From the NCBI RefSeq assembly GCF_014873915.1, contig NZ_JADBEJ010000005.1:1488001-1552000 (forward strand): 64,000 nt of DNA, in the 5' to 3' direction. Every line of letters starts with the position of its first letter. The stretch's first letter is position 1. Shown piece by piece: positions 7,755-15,852 of the stretch. The notes below the pieces were generated by a model. The model did no database searches. It saw nothing but the letters and a program-made list of their open reading frames with translations, and was not told the DNA's origin. The stretch comes from Amycolatopsis roodepoortensis. GTDB taxonomy: Bacteria > Actinomycetota > Actinomycetes > Mycobacteriales > Pseudonocardiaceae. Position numbers and translations under genes: made by a program.

Positions 7755-10410
7755 CTTGGGCGACCGCCGCGCGCAGGGAGGCGATGGCCTGCTCGGCCCC
7801 GGCCGGGTTGGTGCCCCCGCCCTGCGCCATGTCCGGCTTGCCGCCGCCACGGCCGCCGATCGCCTCGGCGAACGACGGGACCAGCTTGCCCGCCGCGATG
7901 CCCTTCTCCTGGGCCGCTTTCGTGGTGGCGACGACAAAGGCGACCTTCTCGCCCTGCGGGGCGAACAGCGCGACGATGCCGGGACGGTTGCCGAGCCTGC
8001 CGCGGATGTCCGAAGCCAGCGCGCGCAGGCCGTTCGAGTCGACGCCCTCGCCGAGCTTCTCCGCGACGACCGCGACGCCGCCGATGTCCTCGGCCTTGTC
8101 CGCGAGCGAGCCCGCCGAACCGAGCACCTGCTGGGTGCGCAGCTGCTCGATCTCCTTCTCGGCGTTCTTGAGCCGGGTGAGCACGTCGTCGATGCGCGAC
8201 GGCAGCTGCTCCGACGGCACCTTGAAGGTGTTCGCGAGCTGCGAGACGAGCAGCTGCTCCTTGCGGACGTACTTGAGCGCGTCCGTGCCGACGAGCGCCT
8301 CGACGCGGTGCACGCCGGAACCGATGGACGAGTCGCCCACCAGCTTCACCAGGCCGAGCTGGCCGATGCGGTCGACGTGGGTGCCACCGCAGAGTTCGCG
8401 GGAGTACTCGCCCATGTCGACGACGCGGACGTCGTTGCCGTACTTCTCGCCGAACAGCGCGACCGCGCCCAGTTCGAGGGCCTTGTCCTTCGTGGTGACG
8501 AAGGTGTTCACCTCGACGTTGGTCTGGAGGTAGTCGTTGACCTCCTCCTCGACCTCGGTCAGCACGTCGGCCGACACGCCGCCGGAGGTGGTGAAGTCGA
8601 AGCGCATCCGGCCCGGCGAGTTCAGCGAACCGGCCTGCGCCGCACGCTTGCCGTACGCGCCGCGCACGGCGGCGTGCACCAGGTGCGTCGCGGAGTGCGA
8701 CCGCTCGATCGACAGGCGGCGGTGCTGGTCGACCGAACCGGTCAGCGTGCCGCCGATGCCGACCTCGCCCTCGGTCACCTCGACGCGGTGCACGAACAGG
8801 CCCGGCACGATCTTCTGCACGTCGTGGACCTTGAGCTCCACGCCGTCGCCGAGCAGCACGCCGGTGTCGGCGACCTGGCCACCGCTCTCGGCGTAGAACG
8901 GCGTGCGGTCCAGGACCAGCTCCGCCTTCTTGCCCGCGCCGACACTGCGCACCGGGACGCCGTCCTCCAGCAGCGCGACGACCTTCGCCTCGGCCTGCAG
9001 GTCGGTGTAGCCGAGGAACTCGGTCTCGCCGTTCTGCTCCAGCACCTTGCGGTACTCGGACAGGTCGCCGTGGCCGGTCTTGCGCGACGCCGCGTCGGCC
9101 TTCGCCCGCTGCCGCTGCTCGTTCATGAGCGTGCGGAAGCCCTCTTCGTCGACGGTCAGGCCCTGCTCGGACGCCATCTCCAGGGTCAGGTCGATCGGGA
9201 AGCCGTAGGTGTCGTGCAGCTGGAACGCCTTGTCCCCGGCCAGCAGCGAGCCGCCGGCGCGCTTGGTCTCCTCGGCCGCGAGGTCGAAGATGCGCGAGCC
9301 GCTGGTGAGCGTGGAGAGGAAGGCCTCCTCCTCGACGCGCACGACGTCCTCGATGCGGTCGAAGCCGGAGACCAGCTCGGGGTACGTCGGGCCCATGGTG
9401 TCGCGGACGACCGCGGCGAAGGCGGGCAGCACCGGCTCGTGCACGCCGAGCAGGCGCGCGGAGCGGATGATGCGGCGCAGCAGGCGGCGCAGCACGTAGC
9501 CGCGGCCGTCGTTGCCCGGGGTGACGCCGTCACCGATGAGCAGGACGCCGGTGCGGGCGTGGTCGGCGATGACGCGGAAGCGGACGTCGTCGGTGTGGTC
9601 GGAGCCGTAGCGGCGGCCGGAGAACTCCTCGGCGCGGCCGATCACCGGGCGGACGAGGTCGGTCTCGTAGACGTTCTCGACGCCCTGCAGGATCGTCGCG
9701 ACGCGCTCGACACCCATGCCGGTGTCGATGTTCTTCTTCGGCAGCTCACCGATCGGCTTGTGGCCGTGCTTCGGGCTCTTGTCGCCCCGCACGTCCTGCA
9801 TGAAGACGAGGTTCCAGATCTCGATGTAGCGGTCCTCGTCGGCGACCGGGCCGCCCTCGCGGCCGTAGTCCGGGCCGCGGTCGTAGTAGATCTCCGAGCA
9901 CGGGCCGCCGGGACCGGGCACGCCCATGTCCCAGTAGTTGTCCTTGCCGTCACGGGACTGGATGCGCTCGCCGGGCAGGCCGGTGAGCTTCTTCCACAGG
10001 CCCGCGGCCTCGGAGTCGTCCTCGTAGACGGTCGCCCAGATACGGTTCGGGTCGAGGCCGTAGCCGCCGTCGCTCTGGGGCGTGGTGATCAGCTCCCAGG
10101 CCGCCTCGATGGCGCCTTCCTTGAAGTAGTCGCCGAAGGAGAAGTTCCCGGCCATCTGGAAGAAGGTGTTGTGCCGGGTGGTCTTGCCGACCTCGTCGAT
10201 GTCCGGCGTGCGGACGCATTTCTGGACGCTGGTCGCGCGCGGGTACGGCGGCGGGGCCTCGCCGAGGAAGTACGGCTTGAACTGGACCATGCCGGCGTTG
10301 ACGAACAGCAGGTTCGGGTCGTCGAGGATCAGCGGCGCGCTGGGGACGCGCGTATGTCCCTTGTTCTCGAAATGGCTCAGAAAACGCTGGGTGATTTCGT
10401 GTGTTTCCAC
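7747..10410 (-). CDS. alaS: Alanine--tRNA ligase
   Basis: 887 residues, full length. The class II core begins FLSHFENKGHTRVPSAPL with NPNLLF-type motif 1 and RHNTFFQMAGNFSFGDYFK for motif 2. The editing domain shows HSATHLVHAA and CGGTHVDRIG, whose His and Cys bind zinc. The C-terminal C-Ala domain includes GGRGGGKPDMAQGGG. It charges tRNA-Ala and removes mischarged Ser/Gly. The start is a GTG at 10410 after AAGGACG. It sits in the conserved actinobacterial order DUF948-DUF6167-alaS-ruvX-mltG-aroE. Confidence 0.97.
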   Translation of the reverse strand: METHEITQRFLSHFENKGHTRVPSAPLILDDPNLLFVNAGMVQFKPYFLGEAPPPYPRATSVQKCVRTPDIDEVGKTTRHNTFFQMAGNFSFGDYFKEGAIEAAWELITTPQSDGGYGLDPNRIWATVYEDDSEAAGLWKKLTGLPGERIQSRDGKDNYWDMGVPGPGGPCSEIYYDRGPDYGREGGPVADEDRYIEIWNLVFMQDVRGDKSPKHGHKPIGELPKKNIDTGMGVERVATILQGVENVYETDLVRPVIGRAEEFSGRRYGSDHTDDVRFRVIADHARTGVLLIGDGVTPGNDGRGYVLRRLLRRIIRSARLLGVHEPVLPAFAAVVRDTMGPTYPELVSGFDRIEDVVRVEEEAFLSTLTSGSRIFDLAAEETKRAGGSLLAGDKAFQLHDTYGFPIDLTLEMASEQGLTVDEEGFRTLMNEQRQRAKADAASRKTGHGDLSEYRKVLEQNGETEFLGYTDLQAEAKVVALLEDGVPVRSVGAGKKAELVLDRTPFYAESGGQVADTGVLLGDGVELKVHDVQKIVPGLFVHRVEVTEGEVGIGGTLTGSVDQHRRLSIERSHSATHLVHAAVRGAYGKRAAQAGSLNSPGRMRFDFTTSGGVSADVLTEVEEEVNDYLQTNVEVNTFVTTKDKALELGAVALFGEKYGNDVRVVDMGEYSRELCGGTHVDRIGQLGLVKLVGDSSIGSGVHRVEALVGTDALKYVRKEQLLVSQLANTFKVPSEQLPSRIDDVLTRLKNAEKEIEQLRTQQVLGSAGSLADKAEDIGGVAVVAEKLGEGVDSNGLRALASDIRGRLGNRPGIVALFAPQGEKVAFVVATTKAAQEKGIAAGKLVPSFAEAIGGRGGGKPDMAQGGGTNPAGAEQAIASLRAAVAQVG

Positions 10411-10501
10411 GGGATCGTCCTTGTATACGGGCTCGCGCGAAGGCGCTGGGAATGCGGACAGACGGGAACGGCGAAGGGCTGGGCTTCCGGACGCGGCCGG
10501 A

Positions 10502-10810
10502 TCAGCCCTCCGCCCGGCGAGCTCGCCGGACCGGGCGCCGCGACGACGCCGCGTGCCTGCCCTCGGTCACGGGGGCCGTGCTCAAGCCGGTCCGTTCGGA
10601 CACCATGTCGTGCAACTCCTGTTCCCGTTCGCTCATCCCGGCGCGGACCTCCGCGCCGAACGAACCGACGGCGCCCGCGAGTTCCCGCACGGCGTCGCCC
10701 AGGTTCGAGGCTAACCCCGCGGGCGTGGCCTGGCGAGCGGTTTCCGTCGCTTTGCGTGACAGGGCGACGCCGGCGACCACGCCGACGCCGAGCCAGAACA
10801 GGCGCTTCAT
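10502..10810 (-). CDS. DUF6167-like membrane-anchored protein
   Basis: 102 residues. It starts MKRLFWLGVGVVAGVALSRK, a single N-terminal membrane anchor, followed by a helical segment (DAVRELAGAVGSFGAEVRAGMSEREQELHDM) and a basic tail. The pattern and the position between DUF948 and alaS match the DUF6167 family of actinobacteria. Function is unknown. The ATG overlaps the upstream stop as ATGA, so it is coupled to the DUF948 gene. The Arg/Ser-rich tail (about 80-102) looks poorly conserved. Confidence 0.8.
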   Translation of the reverse strand: MKRLFWLGVGVVAGVALSRKATETARQATPAGLASNLGDAVRELAGAVGSFGAEVRAGMSEREQELHDMVSERTGLSTAPVTEGRHAASSRRPVRRARRAEG

Positions 10811-11205
10811 TTGCGGCCCCGCTTCTTCGCCGGACGAGCGGCTTTCGCTTCCGCCTTCTTCCGGCGGGCCTTGATGGCCTTGCTGAGGCCGTAGGACAGG
10901 GCGGCCGTCTTCACCAGCGGCCCGCCGAGCGTCGCGGTGAACACCGACGACAGCGCGGACACGTTGCCGGACACGGCCTGCGCGTTGGCGGTGATGCCGT
11001 CGACCCGCTCCAGCTGCGTGTTGACGTGCGTGATCGTCTCGTTCGCGCCGATCAGCAGCGGGTCGGTGTTCTCGTGCGCCTTGCGGATGGCGATCGTGGC
11101 CTCGTCCAGGGTCCGGCCGAGCTTGAACAGCACGATCGCCAGCAGCACGACGAGTACGACGAATGCTCCTGCGGCGATCAGCGCGGCGATCTGCCCTGCC
11201 GACAC
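10807..11205 (-). CDS. DUF948 domain-containing membrane protein
   Basis: 132 residues. One N-terminal membrane span (about 6-27), then a coiled-coil-like helical region (FKLGRTLDEATIAIRKAHENTDPLL) and a Lys/Arg/Ala-rich tail (KAIKARRKKAEAKAARPAKK). DUF948 proteins resemble methyl-accepting-type helical proteins and are found next to alaS in actinobacteria; their role is unknown. The GTG start at 11205 has GGAGG upstream. It is the first gene of the alaS operon, with a 130-bp gap before it that may hold the promoter. Confidence 0.85.
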   Translation of the reverse strand: MSAGQIAALIAAGAFVVLVVLLAIVLFKLGRTLDEATIAIRKAHENTDPLLIGANETITHVNTQLERVDGITANAQAVSGNVSALSSVFTATLGGPLVKTAALSYGLSKAIKARRKKAEAKAARPAKKRGRK

Positions 11206-11335
11206 GGGCCCTCCTCAAGGGTCTGCGGTCTTTGGTGCCCGTGAGGTTACCGCGCAGGCGCCCGTTCAGCGGTGTCACCCCGCCGAACGGTCACTCAGCG
11301 CAGTGACCTCACGACCGGCGGGCGGGAATCGGACC

Positions 11336-11839
11336 TCAGCGCCCGCTCTTGGGCGGCGTGGTCTTCGCGTGCTTGTGCGGGTCTTCGGGCGCGCGGCCGT
11401 TGCGGCGGTCGTTGCCCTGCTGCGGGGAGGTGGCGGGGGCCCGCGTCTCAGGCGTTTCAGGCGTCGCACGCGAAGCCGGGATCTGGGCCGGAGGCGGCCC
11501 GGCGCTCGTGGGCGGCGTTTCGTGAACCGGCTCGGCCGTTCCCCGCGATACCGGCGGCGAAGCCGTCCGAGCCGGTCCGTCCGGCGTAGTGGCGGACGGC
11601 GGCGTGATGGACGGCGGCGTGCTGGGCGGTGTCACGGTGGGCGGCGCCGTCGCGGGCGGCGGGGGCGGCACCTGTGGTGTGGGGAACGGCCGGAGCTCCA
11701 GCGCGCTGGGCAGATCCGGCACGCCGGAGAACGCGACCAGGAGGAGGACCCCGTAACCGGCGGCGGCACCGGCGCTGATCGCGGCCCGGCGGACGAAGAT
11801 CCGGCGACGGCCGCCGGGGTCGGCGAACATCGATCTCAC
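11336..11839 (-). CDS. Proline/threonine-rich membrane-anchored protein, unknown function
   Basis: 167 residues from the GTG at 11839, which has GGAGG six bases upstream. A basic start (DPGGRRRIFVRR) precedes one membrane span at about 18-38, then a low-complexity outer or periplasmic tail made of Pro, Thr, Ser and Ala (about 50-167). I recognise no domain. The tail resembles wall-spanning linkers. Codon-position GC is normal for the window, so I think it is real, but low complexity makes this less certain. It diverges from the phospholipase C gene. Confidence 0.6.
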   Translation of the reverse strand: MRSMFADPGGRRRIFVRRAAISAGAAAGYGVLLLVAFSGVPDLPSALELRPFPTPQVPPPPPATAPPTVTPPSTPPSITPPSATTPDGPARTASPPVSRGTAEPVHETPPTSAGPPPAQIPASRATPETPETRAPATSPQQGNDRRNGRAPEDPHKHAKTTPPKSGR

Positions 11840-11957
11840 GAGGCCTCCCCGCCGTCGTTTCGTCGTGCTGCCAGGGAACCACGGACCTCCGGCGACCGAC
11901 GCCGAGTCGACCCGTTCGGTTCTTGTGACGTTCATGTTACTGGGTCAAGGTTCCGGC

Positions 11958-14036
11958 ATGCCTGAACTGTCACGCCGTACGTTGCTGGGCGCCACCGGCG
12001 CCGCGGCCGCCACCACTCTCCTCCCGCCGTCCGTGCACGCCGCCATGGCCGAACCCATGCGCCGGGGCGGGCTCGACGCCATCGAGCACGTGATCGTGCT
12101 GATGCAGGAGAACCGGTCGTTCGACCACTACTACGGCAGCCTGCGCGGGGTCCGGGGCTTCTCCGACACGCGTCCGCTCGAACTCCCGTCGGGGACGTCG
12201 GTGTTCGAGCAGCCGAATCCGGCGGGTGGCACGGTGCTGCCGTTCTCGGTGCGCAAGGCGGCCGAGCTCGCCGGGCGGAAAGCGGACGACATCCAGTACC
12301 TCGGCGACCTCGACCACAGCTGGAACGGCAGCGGCAAGGCGTGGGCGCGCGGCTGGAACAACGGCTGGATCGCGGCGAAGACGCCGGCCACGATGACCTA
12401 CTACGAGCGCCGCGACATCGCGCTCCAGTACGAACTCGCGGACACGTTCACCATCTGCGACGCCTACCACTGCTCGGTCTTCGGCTCCACCAACCCGAAC
12501 CGGAACTTCCTGTGGACCGGGACCACCGGGTTCGAACCGGGCAGCACGACGAACCGCGCGGTCACGAACGCGGCGTACTCCTACGACCACAAGGGCTACG
12601 ACTGGACGACGTACCCGGAGCGCCTGGAGGCCGCCGGGGTGCCGTGGCAGATCTACCAGGAGTGGGACAACTTCACCGACAACGCGGTCGAGTACTTCGT
12701 GCCGTTCAAGAAGGTCGGCACGAAGATCCTGGCTTCGGTCGAGGAGAAGTTCCGCACCACCGAAGAGTTCTACGACAACCTGCTCAAGAAGACGCCCGAA
12801 GAGCGCACCAAACTGCTGGCGCAGTTCGACGCCGGGGTCGCGAAACTGACGCCCGCCGAGCGGAACCTGTTCCAGAAGGCCATGTACCGCAGCGAGCCGG
12901 AGACGCTGGTGACCCGGCTGAAGGCGGACATCCAGGCGCGGCGCCTGCCCGCAGTCAGCTGGCTGGTGCCGTCCGCGAAGGACTCCGAGCACCCCGGCGC
13001 GTCCACCCCGGTCGGCAGCGCGAACCTGATCTACCGCGTGCTCGACGCGCTGGCGTCCGACCGCGAGACGTGGTCCAAGACGGTGCTGCTGATCAACTTC
13101 GACGAGAACGACGGCTACTTCGACCACGTCCCGCCGCCGATGCCGCCGGGGAACGCGGCCAACGACGCCGACCACTTCAACGGCCAGCCGCTCGGTTTCG
13201 GCCCGCGCGTGCCGATGACGGTCGTCTCGCCGTGGTCGATCGGCGGCCACGTCGACTCCACCGTGTACGACCACACGTCGGTGCTGCGGTTCCTCGAACG
13301 CTGGACCGGGATCGCCGAGCCGAACATCAGCAAATGGCGGCGGACCGTCGCGGGCGACCTCACCGGCGCCTTCGACTTCTCGCGCGCCGGGCGTCAGCCG
13401 CGGGTGAACCGGCCCGGCCCGGTGCCCGCGCCGATCAGCCGCTGGCGGCCGTCCGCCCCGGCGGAGCAGAGCCTGCCCGTGGCCGAGCCCGGGAACCGGC
13501 CGTCCCGTCCCCTGCCGTACCAGGTGTCGGTCTCCGGCGCGGTGGACAAGTCGGGGAACCTGGCGCTTTCGCTGGCCAACAGCGGCTCGTCGTCGGCGCA
13601 TTTCGCGCTGTACCCGTACAAGGGCGAATTCCCCGAGCCCGCGCACCGCGACGTCCGCGGCGAGGCGCCGGAGCTCGTCCGGCTGGCCGGTGACGAATAC
13701 CGCGTCGTCGTCCAGGGGCCGAACCGGTCGTGGTGGGAGTTCCGCGGTGACCGTCGCGGGGCCGCCGCGGGTGTCGACGTCCGGACGCGGTTCCTCACGT
13801 GGCGCTCGGGTGTCGAGTTCAAGCTGTCCAACTCGGGCGCTTCGGCGCTGACGCTGCGGCTGTCGTCTTCACGGTTCACGCGCGTCGTGCGGGTCGGGGC
13901 CGGGCGTTCGGTCACGGTGGACTGGCCGGTTTCGGGCGGCTGGTACGACGTGAAGGTCACCGCGGACGGCGATCCGTCGTTCCTGCGGACGCTGACCGCG
14001 CGGGTGGAGAACGGGCGGACCGGCGTCTCCTGCTGA
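11958..14036 (+). CDS. plcC: Phosphocholine-specific phospholipase C, Tat-exported
   Basis: 692 residues. The N-terminus ELSRRTLLGATGAAAATTLL is a twin-arginine signal. The catalytic domain belongs to the phosphoesterase family of phospholipase C/acid phosphatase AcpA: EHVIVLMQENRSFDHYYGSL at the start, SVFGSTNPNRNFLWTGT in the middle and INFDENDGYFDHVPPP later. Two C-terminal beta domains (about 510-690) match the DUF756 repeats of this family. It should hydrolyse phosphatidylcholine or sphingomyelin outside the cell, yielding diacylglycerol and phosphocholine. I start at the ATG at 11958, where the Tat signal begins, with AAGG nine bases upstream. Confidence 0.92.
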   Translation: MPELSRRTLLGATGAAAATTLLPPSVHAAMAEPMRRGGLDAIEHVIVLMQENRSFDHYYGSLRGVRGFSDTRPLELPSGTSVFEQPNPAGGTVLPFSVRKAAELAGRKADDIQYLGDLDHSWNGSGKAWARGWNNGWIAAKTPATMTYYERRDIALQYELADTFTICDAYHCSVFGSTNPNRNFLWTGTTGFEPGSTTNRAVTNAAYSYDHKGYDWTTYPERLEAAGVPWQIYQEWDNFTDNAVEYFVPFKKVGTKILASVEEKFRTTEEFYDNLLKKTPEERTKLLAQFDAGVAKLTPAERNLFQKAMYRSEPETLVTRLKADIQARRLPAVSWLVPSAKDSEHPGASTPVGSANLIYRVLDALASDRETWSKTVLLINFDENDGYFDHVPPPMPPGNAANDADHFNGQPLGFGPRVPMTVVSPWSIGGHVDSTVYDHTSVLRFLERWTGIAEPNISKWRRTVAGDLTGAFDFSRAGRQPRVNRPGPVPAPISRWRPSAPAEQSLPVAEPGNRPSRPLPYQVSVSGAVDKSGNLALSLANSGSSSAHFALYPYKGEFPEPAHRDVRGEAPELVRLAGDEYRVVVQGPNRSWWEFRGDRRGAAAGVDVRTRFLTWRSGVEFKLSNSGASALTLRLSSSRFTRVVRVGAGRSVTVDWPVSGGWYDVKVTADGDPSFLRTLTARVENGRTGVSC

Positions 14037-14040
14037 TCGT

Positions 14041-14095
14041 TCCGTGAAGGCCCTCCTTCCCTACCCTGAGAGTAGGGAAGGAGGGCCTTCACGGA
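14041..14095. terminator. Bidirectional hairpin terminator, GTGAAGGCC family
   Basis: The arms at 14041-14064 and 14072-14095 are exact complements (24 bp) with loop CCTGAGA. It fills the gap between two convergent stops at 14036 and 14097. The outer half matches the hairpin at 3169 (GTGAAGGCCC), while the inner sequence differs but stays paired. Confidence 0.75.
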
Positions 14096-14096
14096 C

Positions 14097-14687
14097 TCAC
14101 GGCCGGCGCCTCCGCCAGTACGCGAAGCAGACTGCCGCCAGCAGCGGCCCCCAGAGCAGGAGCGGGGCGTAGGTGAGTTCGAAGAAGGCGAGTTTCCAGC
14201 CGTGCAGTGTCTTCGTGGGGTAGTCGGCCGGAAGGGGATCGCCTTGGAGGGTGATCCCGGACATCTCGGTGACGACGGCGGCGGTCCACAGGACGGTCAG
14301 GACCGCGGCGCCGAGAGCGGCGGGCACGACCGCGGCGAGCGGCGGCACCCGGCGGCCGCCGAGTAGCGGAATCCAGCGCGGGAAGACCTCTCCCCACCCG
14401 GCGATCAGCCCGATGGCGGTGAAGGCGATCAGCTCCGAGACGACGGACAACGCGATCACGTACACCGGCCCCGGCAACCACGACGGGAGCTGACCCGAGC
14501 CGTGCGAGCCGTCACCGCCGATGTCGAAGACGACGGTCATGATCCGCCACAGGCCGGACGGGAGCACGGTGAAGGGGATGGCGTAGGCCGCGATCTTGGC
14601 CCAGCGGGGGACGCCGGGCACCGGGGCGTGCGCCCTGGTCCACGCGGCGCGCAGCCGCCCGGTCGCGGTGGCTTGGTGGACGGTCAT
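14097..14687 (-). CDS. Four-span integral membrane protein, unknown function
   Basis: 196 residues with four likely membrane spans (about 31-52, 73-97, 116-140 and 167-189) and a short basic C-terminus (YWRRRRP). A charged/glycine-rich loop (GGDGSHGSGQLP) lies between spans 1 and 2. I do not recognise the family. The ATG at 14687 follows GAGGAGCC. It stands alone, converging on plcC and diverging from the VOC gene over a 153-bp gap. Confidence 0.75.
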   Translation of the reverse strand: MTVHQATATGRLRAAWTRAHAPVPGVPRWAKIAAYAIPFTVLPSGLWRIMTVVFDIGGDGSHGSGQLPSWLPGPVYVIALSVVSELIAFTAIGLIAGWGEVFPRWIPLLGGRRVPPLAAVVPAALGAAVLTVLWTAAVVTEMSGITLQGDPLPADYPTKTLHGWKLAFFELTYAPLLLWGPLLAAVCFAYWRRRRP

Positions 14688-14840
14688 CCGGGCTCCTCGG
14701 GTTCACTCGCTCGATCGGTTCCCACGATCACAGCCGCCCCGGCCCGCCTGCGTCCCCCGCCGGATGGACGCGGGTCCACTCCATGGGGGAACGCGCCTTA
14801 TTCGGTTGCGTGGAGGCCGCCGTCGTTCCTAGCGTCGCTC

Positions 14841-15503
14841 ATGACCGTCACCCTGCACGCGCTCAGTTTCGCCGCGCACGACCCGCGTCGTCTCGCCCGT
14901 TTCTGGACGGGCCTCCTCGGCCCGGAAATCGACGACGAGACCGGTTTCCGGCTCGATTTCCTGCCGTCGGACGCACCGAAGACCCGCCAGAACCAGCTGC
15001 ATTTCGACCTGACGAGCGAGTCACCCGAAGACCAGGAGCGGACGGTCGCCAGGGCGCTCGAACTCGGCGGACGGCATATCGACGTCGGCCAGCGCCCCGA
15101 GGAGGGGCACGTGGTGCTCGCCGACCCCGAAGGCAACGAGTTCTGCGTCATCGGGCCGGGCAACGACTTCCTCGCCGACTGTGGTTTCGTCGGCGCCGTC
15201 GCGTGCGACGGTTCGCAAGAGGTCGGCTACTTCTGGAGCGAGGCGCTCGGCTGGCCGCTGGTGTGGGACCAGGATCAGGAGACGGCGATCCGCTCTCCGC
15301 ACGGCGGGCCGAAGATCACCTGGGGCGGCCCGCCGTTCACCCCGAAGACCGGGCCGAACCGGCTGCGTTTCGTGCTGACCGGTTCCCTGCCGGAAGTCGA
15401 GCGGCTGGTCGCGCTCGGCGCCACCCGGCTCGGCGCCGGCGAGGGGCCGGTGGCGATGGCGGATCCCGACGGGAACGAGTTTTCCTTCGTGGCACGGGCA
15501 TAA
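14841..15503 (+). CDS. Two-domain VOC (glyoxalase-like) protein
   Basis: 220 residues made of two vicinal-oxygen-chelate-like domains of about 110 each. Each ends in the same signature, ADPEGNEFCVIG in the first and ADPDGNEFSFVA in the second; the metal-ligand-type residues are the Glu of NEF and a preceding His in QLHFDLT. Such actinomycete proteins are variously linked to glyoxalase, fosfomycin or bleomycin-type resistance; nothing here decides. The ATG at 14841 is chosen because the domain pattern starts right after it. Its last 30 bases recur downstream as a broken copy. Confidence 0.85.
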   Translation: MTVTLHALSFAAHDPRRLARFWTGLLGPEIDDETGFRLDFLPSDAPKTRQNQLHFDLTSESPEDQERTVARALELGGRHIDVGQRPEEGHVVLADPEGNEFCVIGPGNDFLADCGFVGAVACDGSQEVGYFWSEALGWPLVWDQDQETAIRSPHGGPKITWGGPPFTPKTGPNRLRFVLTGSLPEVERLVALGATRLGAGEGPVAMADPDGNEFSFVARA

Positions 15504-15696
15504 CACGTGTCGGATGTGGCCGGGATGCCGGACGGCCTCCCTCCACCGGACCGCATCCCTCACTGTGCGGATTTTGGTGCGTCGGATGACCCAAAATCCA
15601 CACAGTCCGGCCGAGCCCGTCCCTGTCACCACGGGAACGAGTTTTCCTTCGTGGTACGGGAAACGGCGGCATAACACGCATGGGATGTGGCCGGGA
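15470..15696 (+). repeat. Duplicated tail of the VOC gene
   Basis: The end of the VOC gene and the bases just after it (15470-15527, CGGGAACGAGTTTTCCTTCG onward) recur at 15632-15696 with a 9-bp insertion (AAACGGCGG) and a few changes. The second copy would read GNEFSFVVRETAA-stop, the C-terminus of a VOC protein with no gene in front of it. It is a relic of duplication or recombination. Confidence 0.75.
15562..15606. repeat. Palindromic repeat, ACTGTGNGGATTT family
   Basis: The arms ACTGTGCGGATTTTGG (15562-15577) and CCAAAATCCACACAGT (15591-15606) pair at 15 of 16 positions. The outer sequence matches the perfect palindrome at 31182-31228, so this is a dispersed family. As a single hairpin it could also terminate the VOC gene. 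Confidence 0.65.
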
Positions 15697-15769
15697 GTAT
15701 GGCCACCACCGACGAAGCCGTACCTGACGAACCACAGGTACGCTCCGCCGTACGGCACCGGACGGAAAT

Positions 15770-15781
15770 TGGTCTACACCT
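15770..15781 (+). promoter_or_regulatory. Possible DasR (dre-type) site upstream of chitinase
   Basis: TGGTCTACACCT matches 10 of 12 bases of the palindromic core TGGTCTAGACCA known for the GntR regulator DasR, which controls chitin and N-acetylglucosamine genes in streptomycetes. It lies 72 bp before the chitinase start. The match is imperfect, and a site this short could occur by chance. Confidence 0.4.
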
Positions 15782-15852
15782 ATTGACGCGCGGCAGGTCA
15801 GCGGCTCAAGCTGCTGGGACCGAGGGCCATCTTCCACTGTCGGAGGTTCGGC

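Larger units (their letters stand above)
15504..15852. other. Non-coding 349-bp region before the chitinase gene
   Basis: No gene seen. It holds the broken VOC tail (15632-15696), an imperfect hairpin (15562-15606), a DasR-like element (15770-15781) and the likely chitinase promoter zone, with TTGACG at 15783-15788 as a possible -35 box but no convincing -10. Confidence 0.6.

Noticed and set aside
7501..11244. Very long plus-strand open frame opposite alaS and its neighbours
   Set aside because: It is the reverse shadow of alaS and of the DUF948 genes, a common effect at 70% GC, with no domain.
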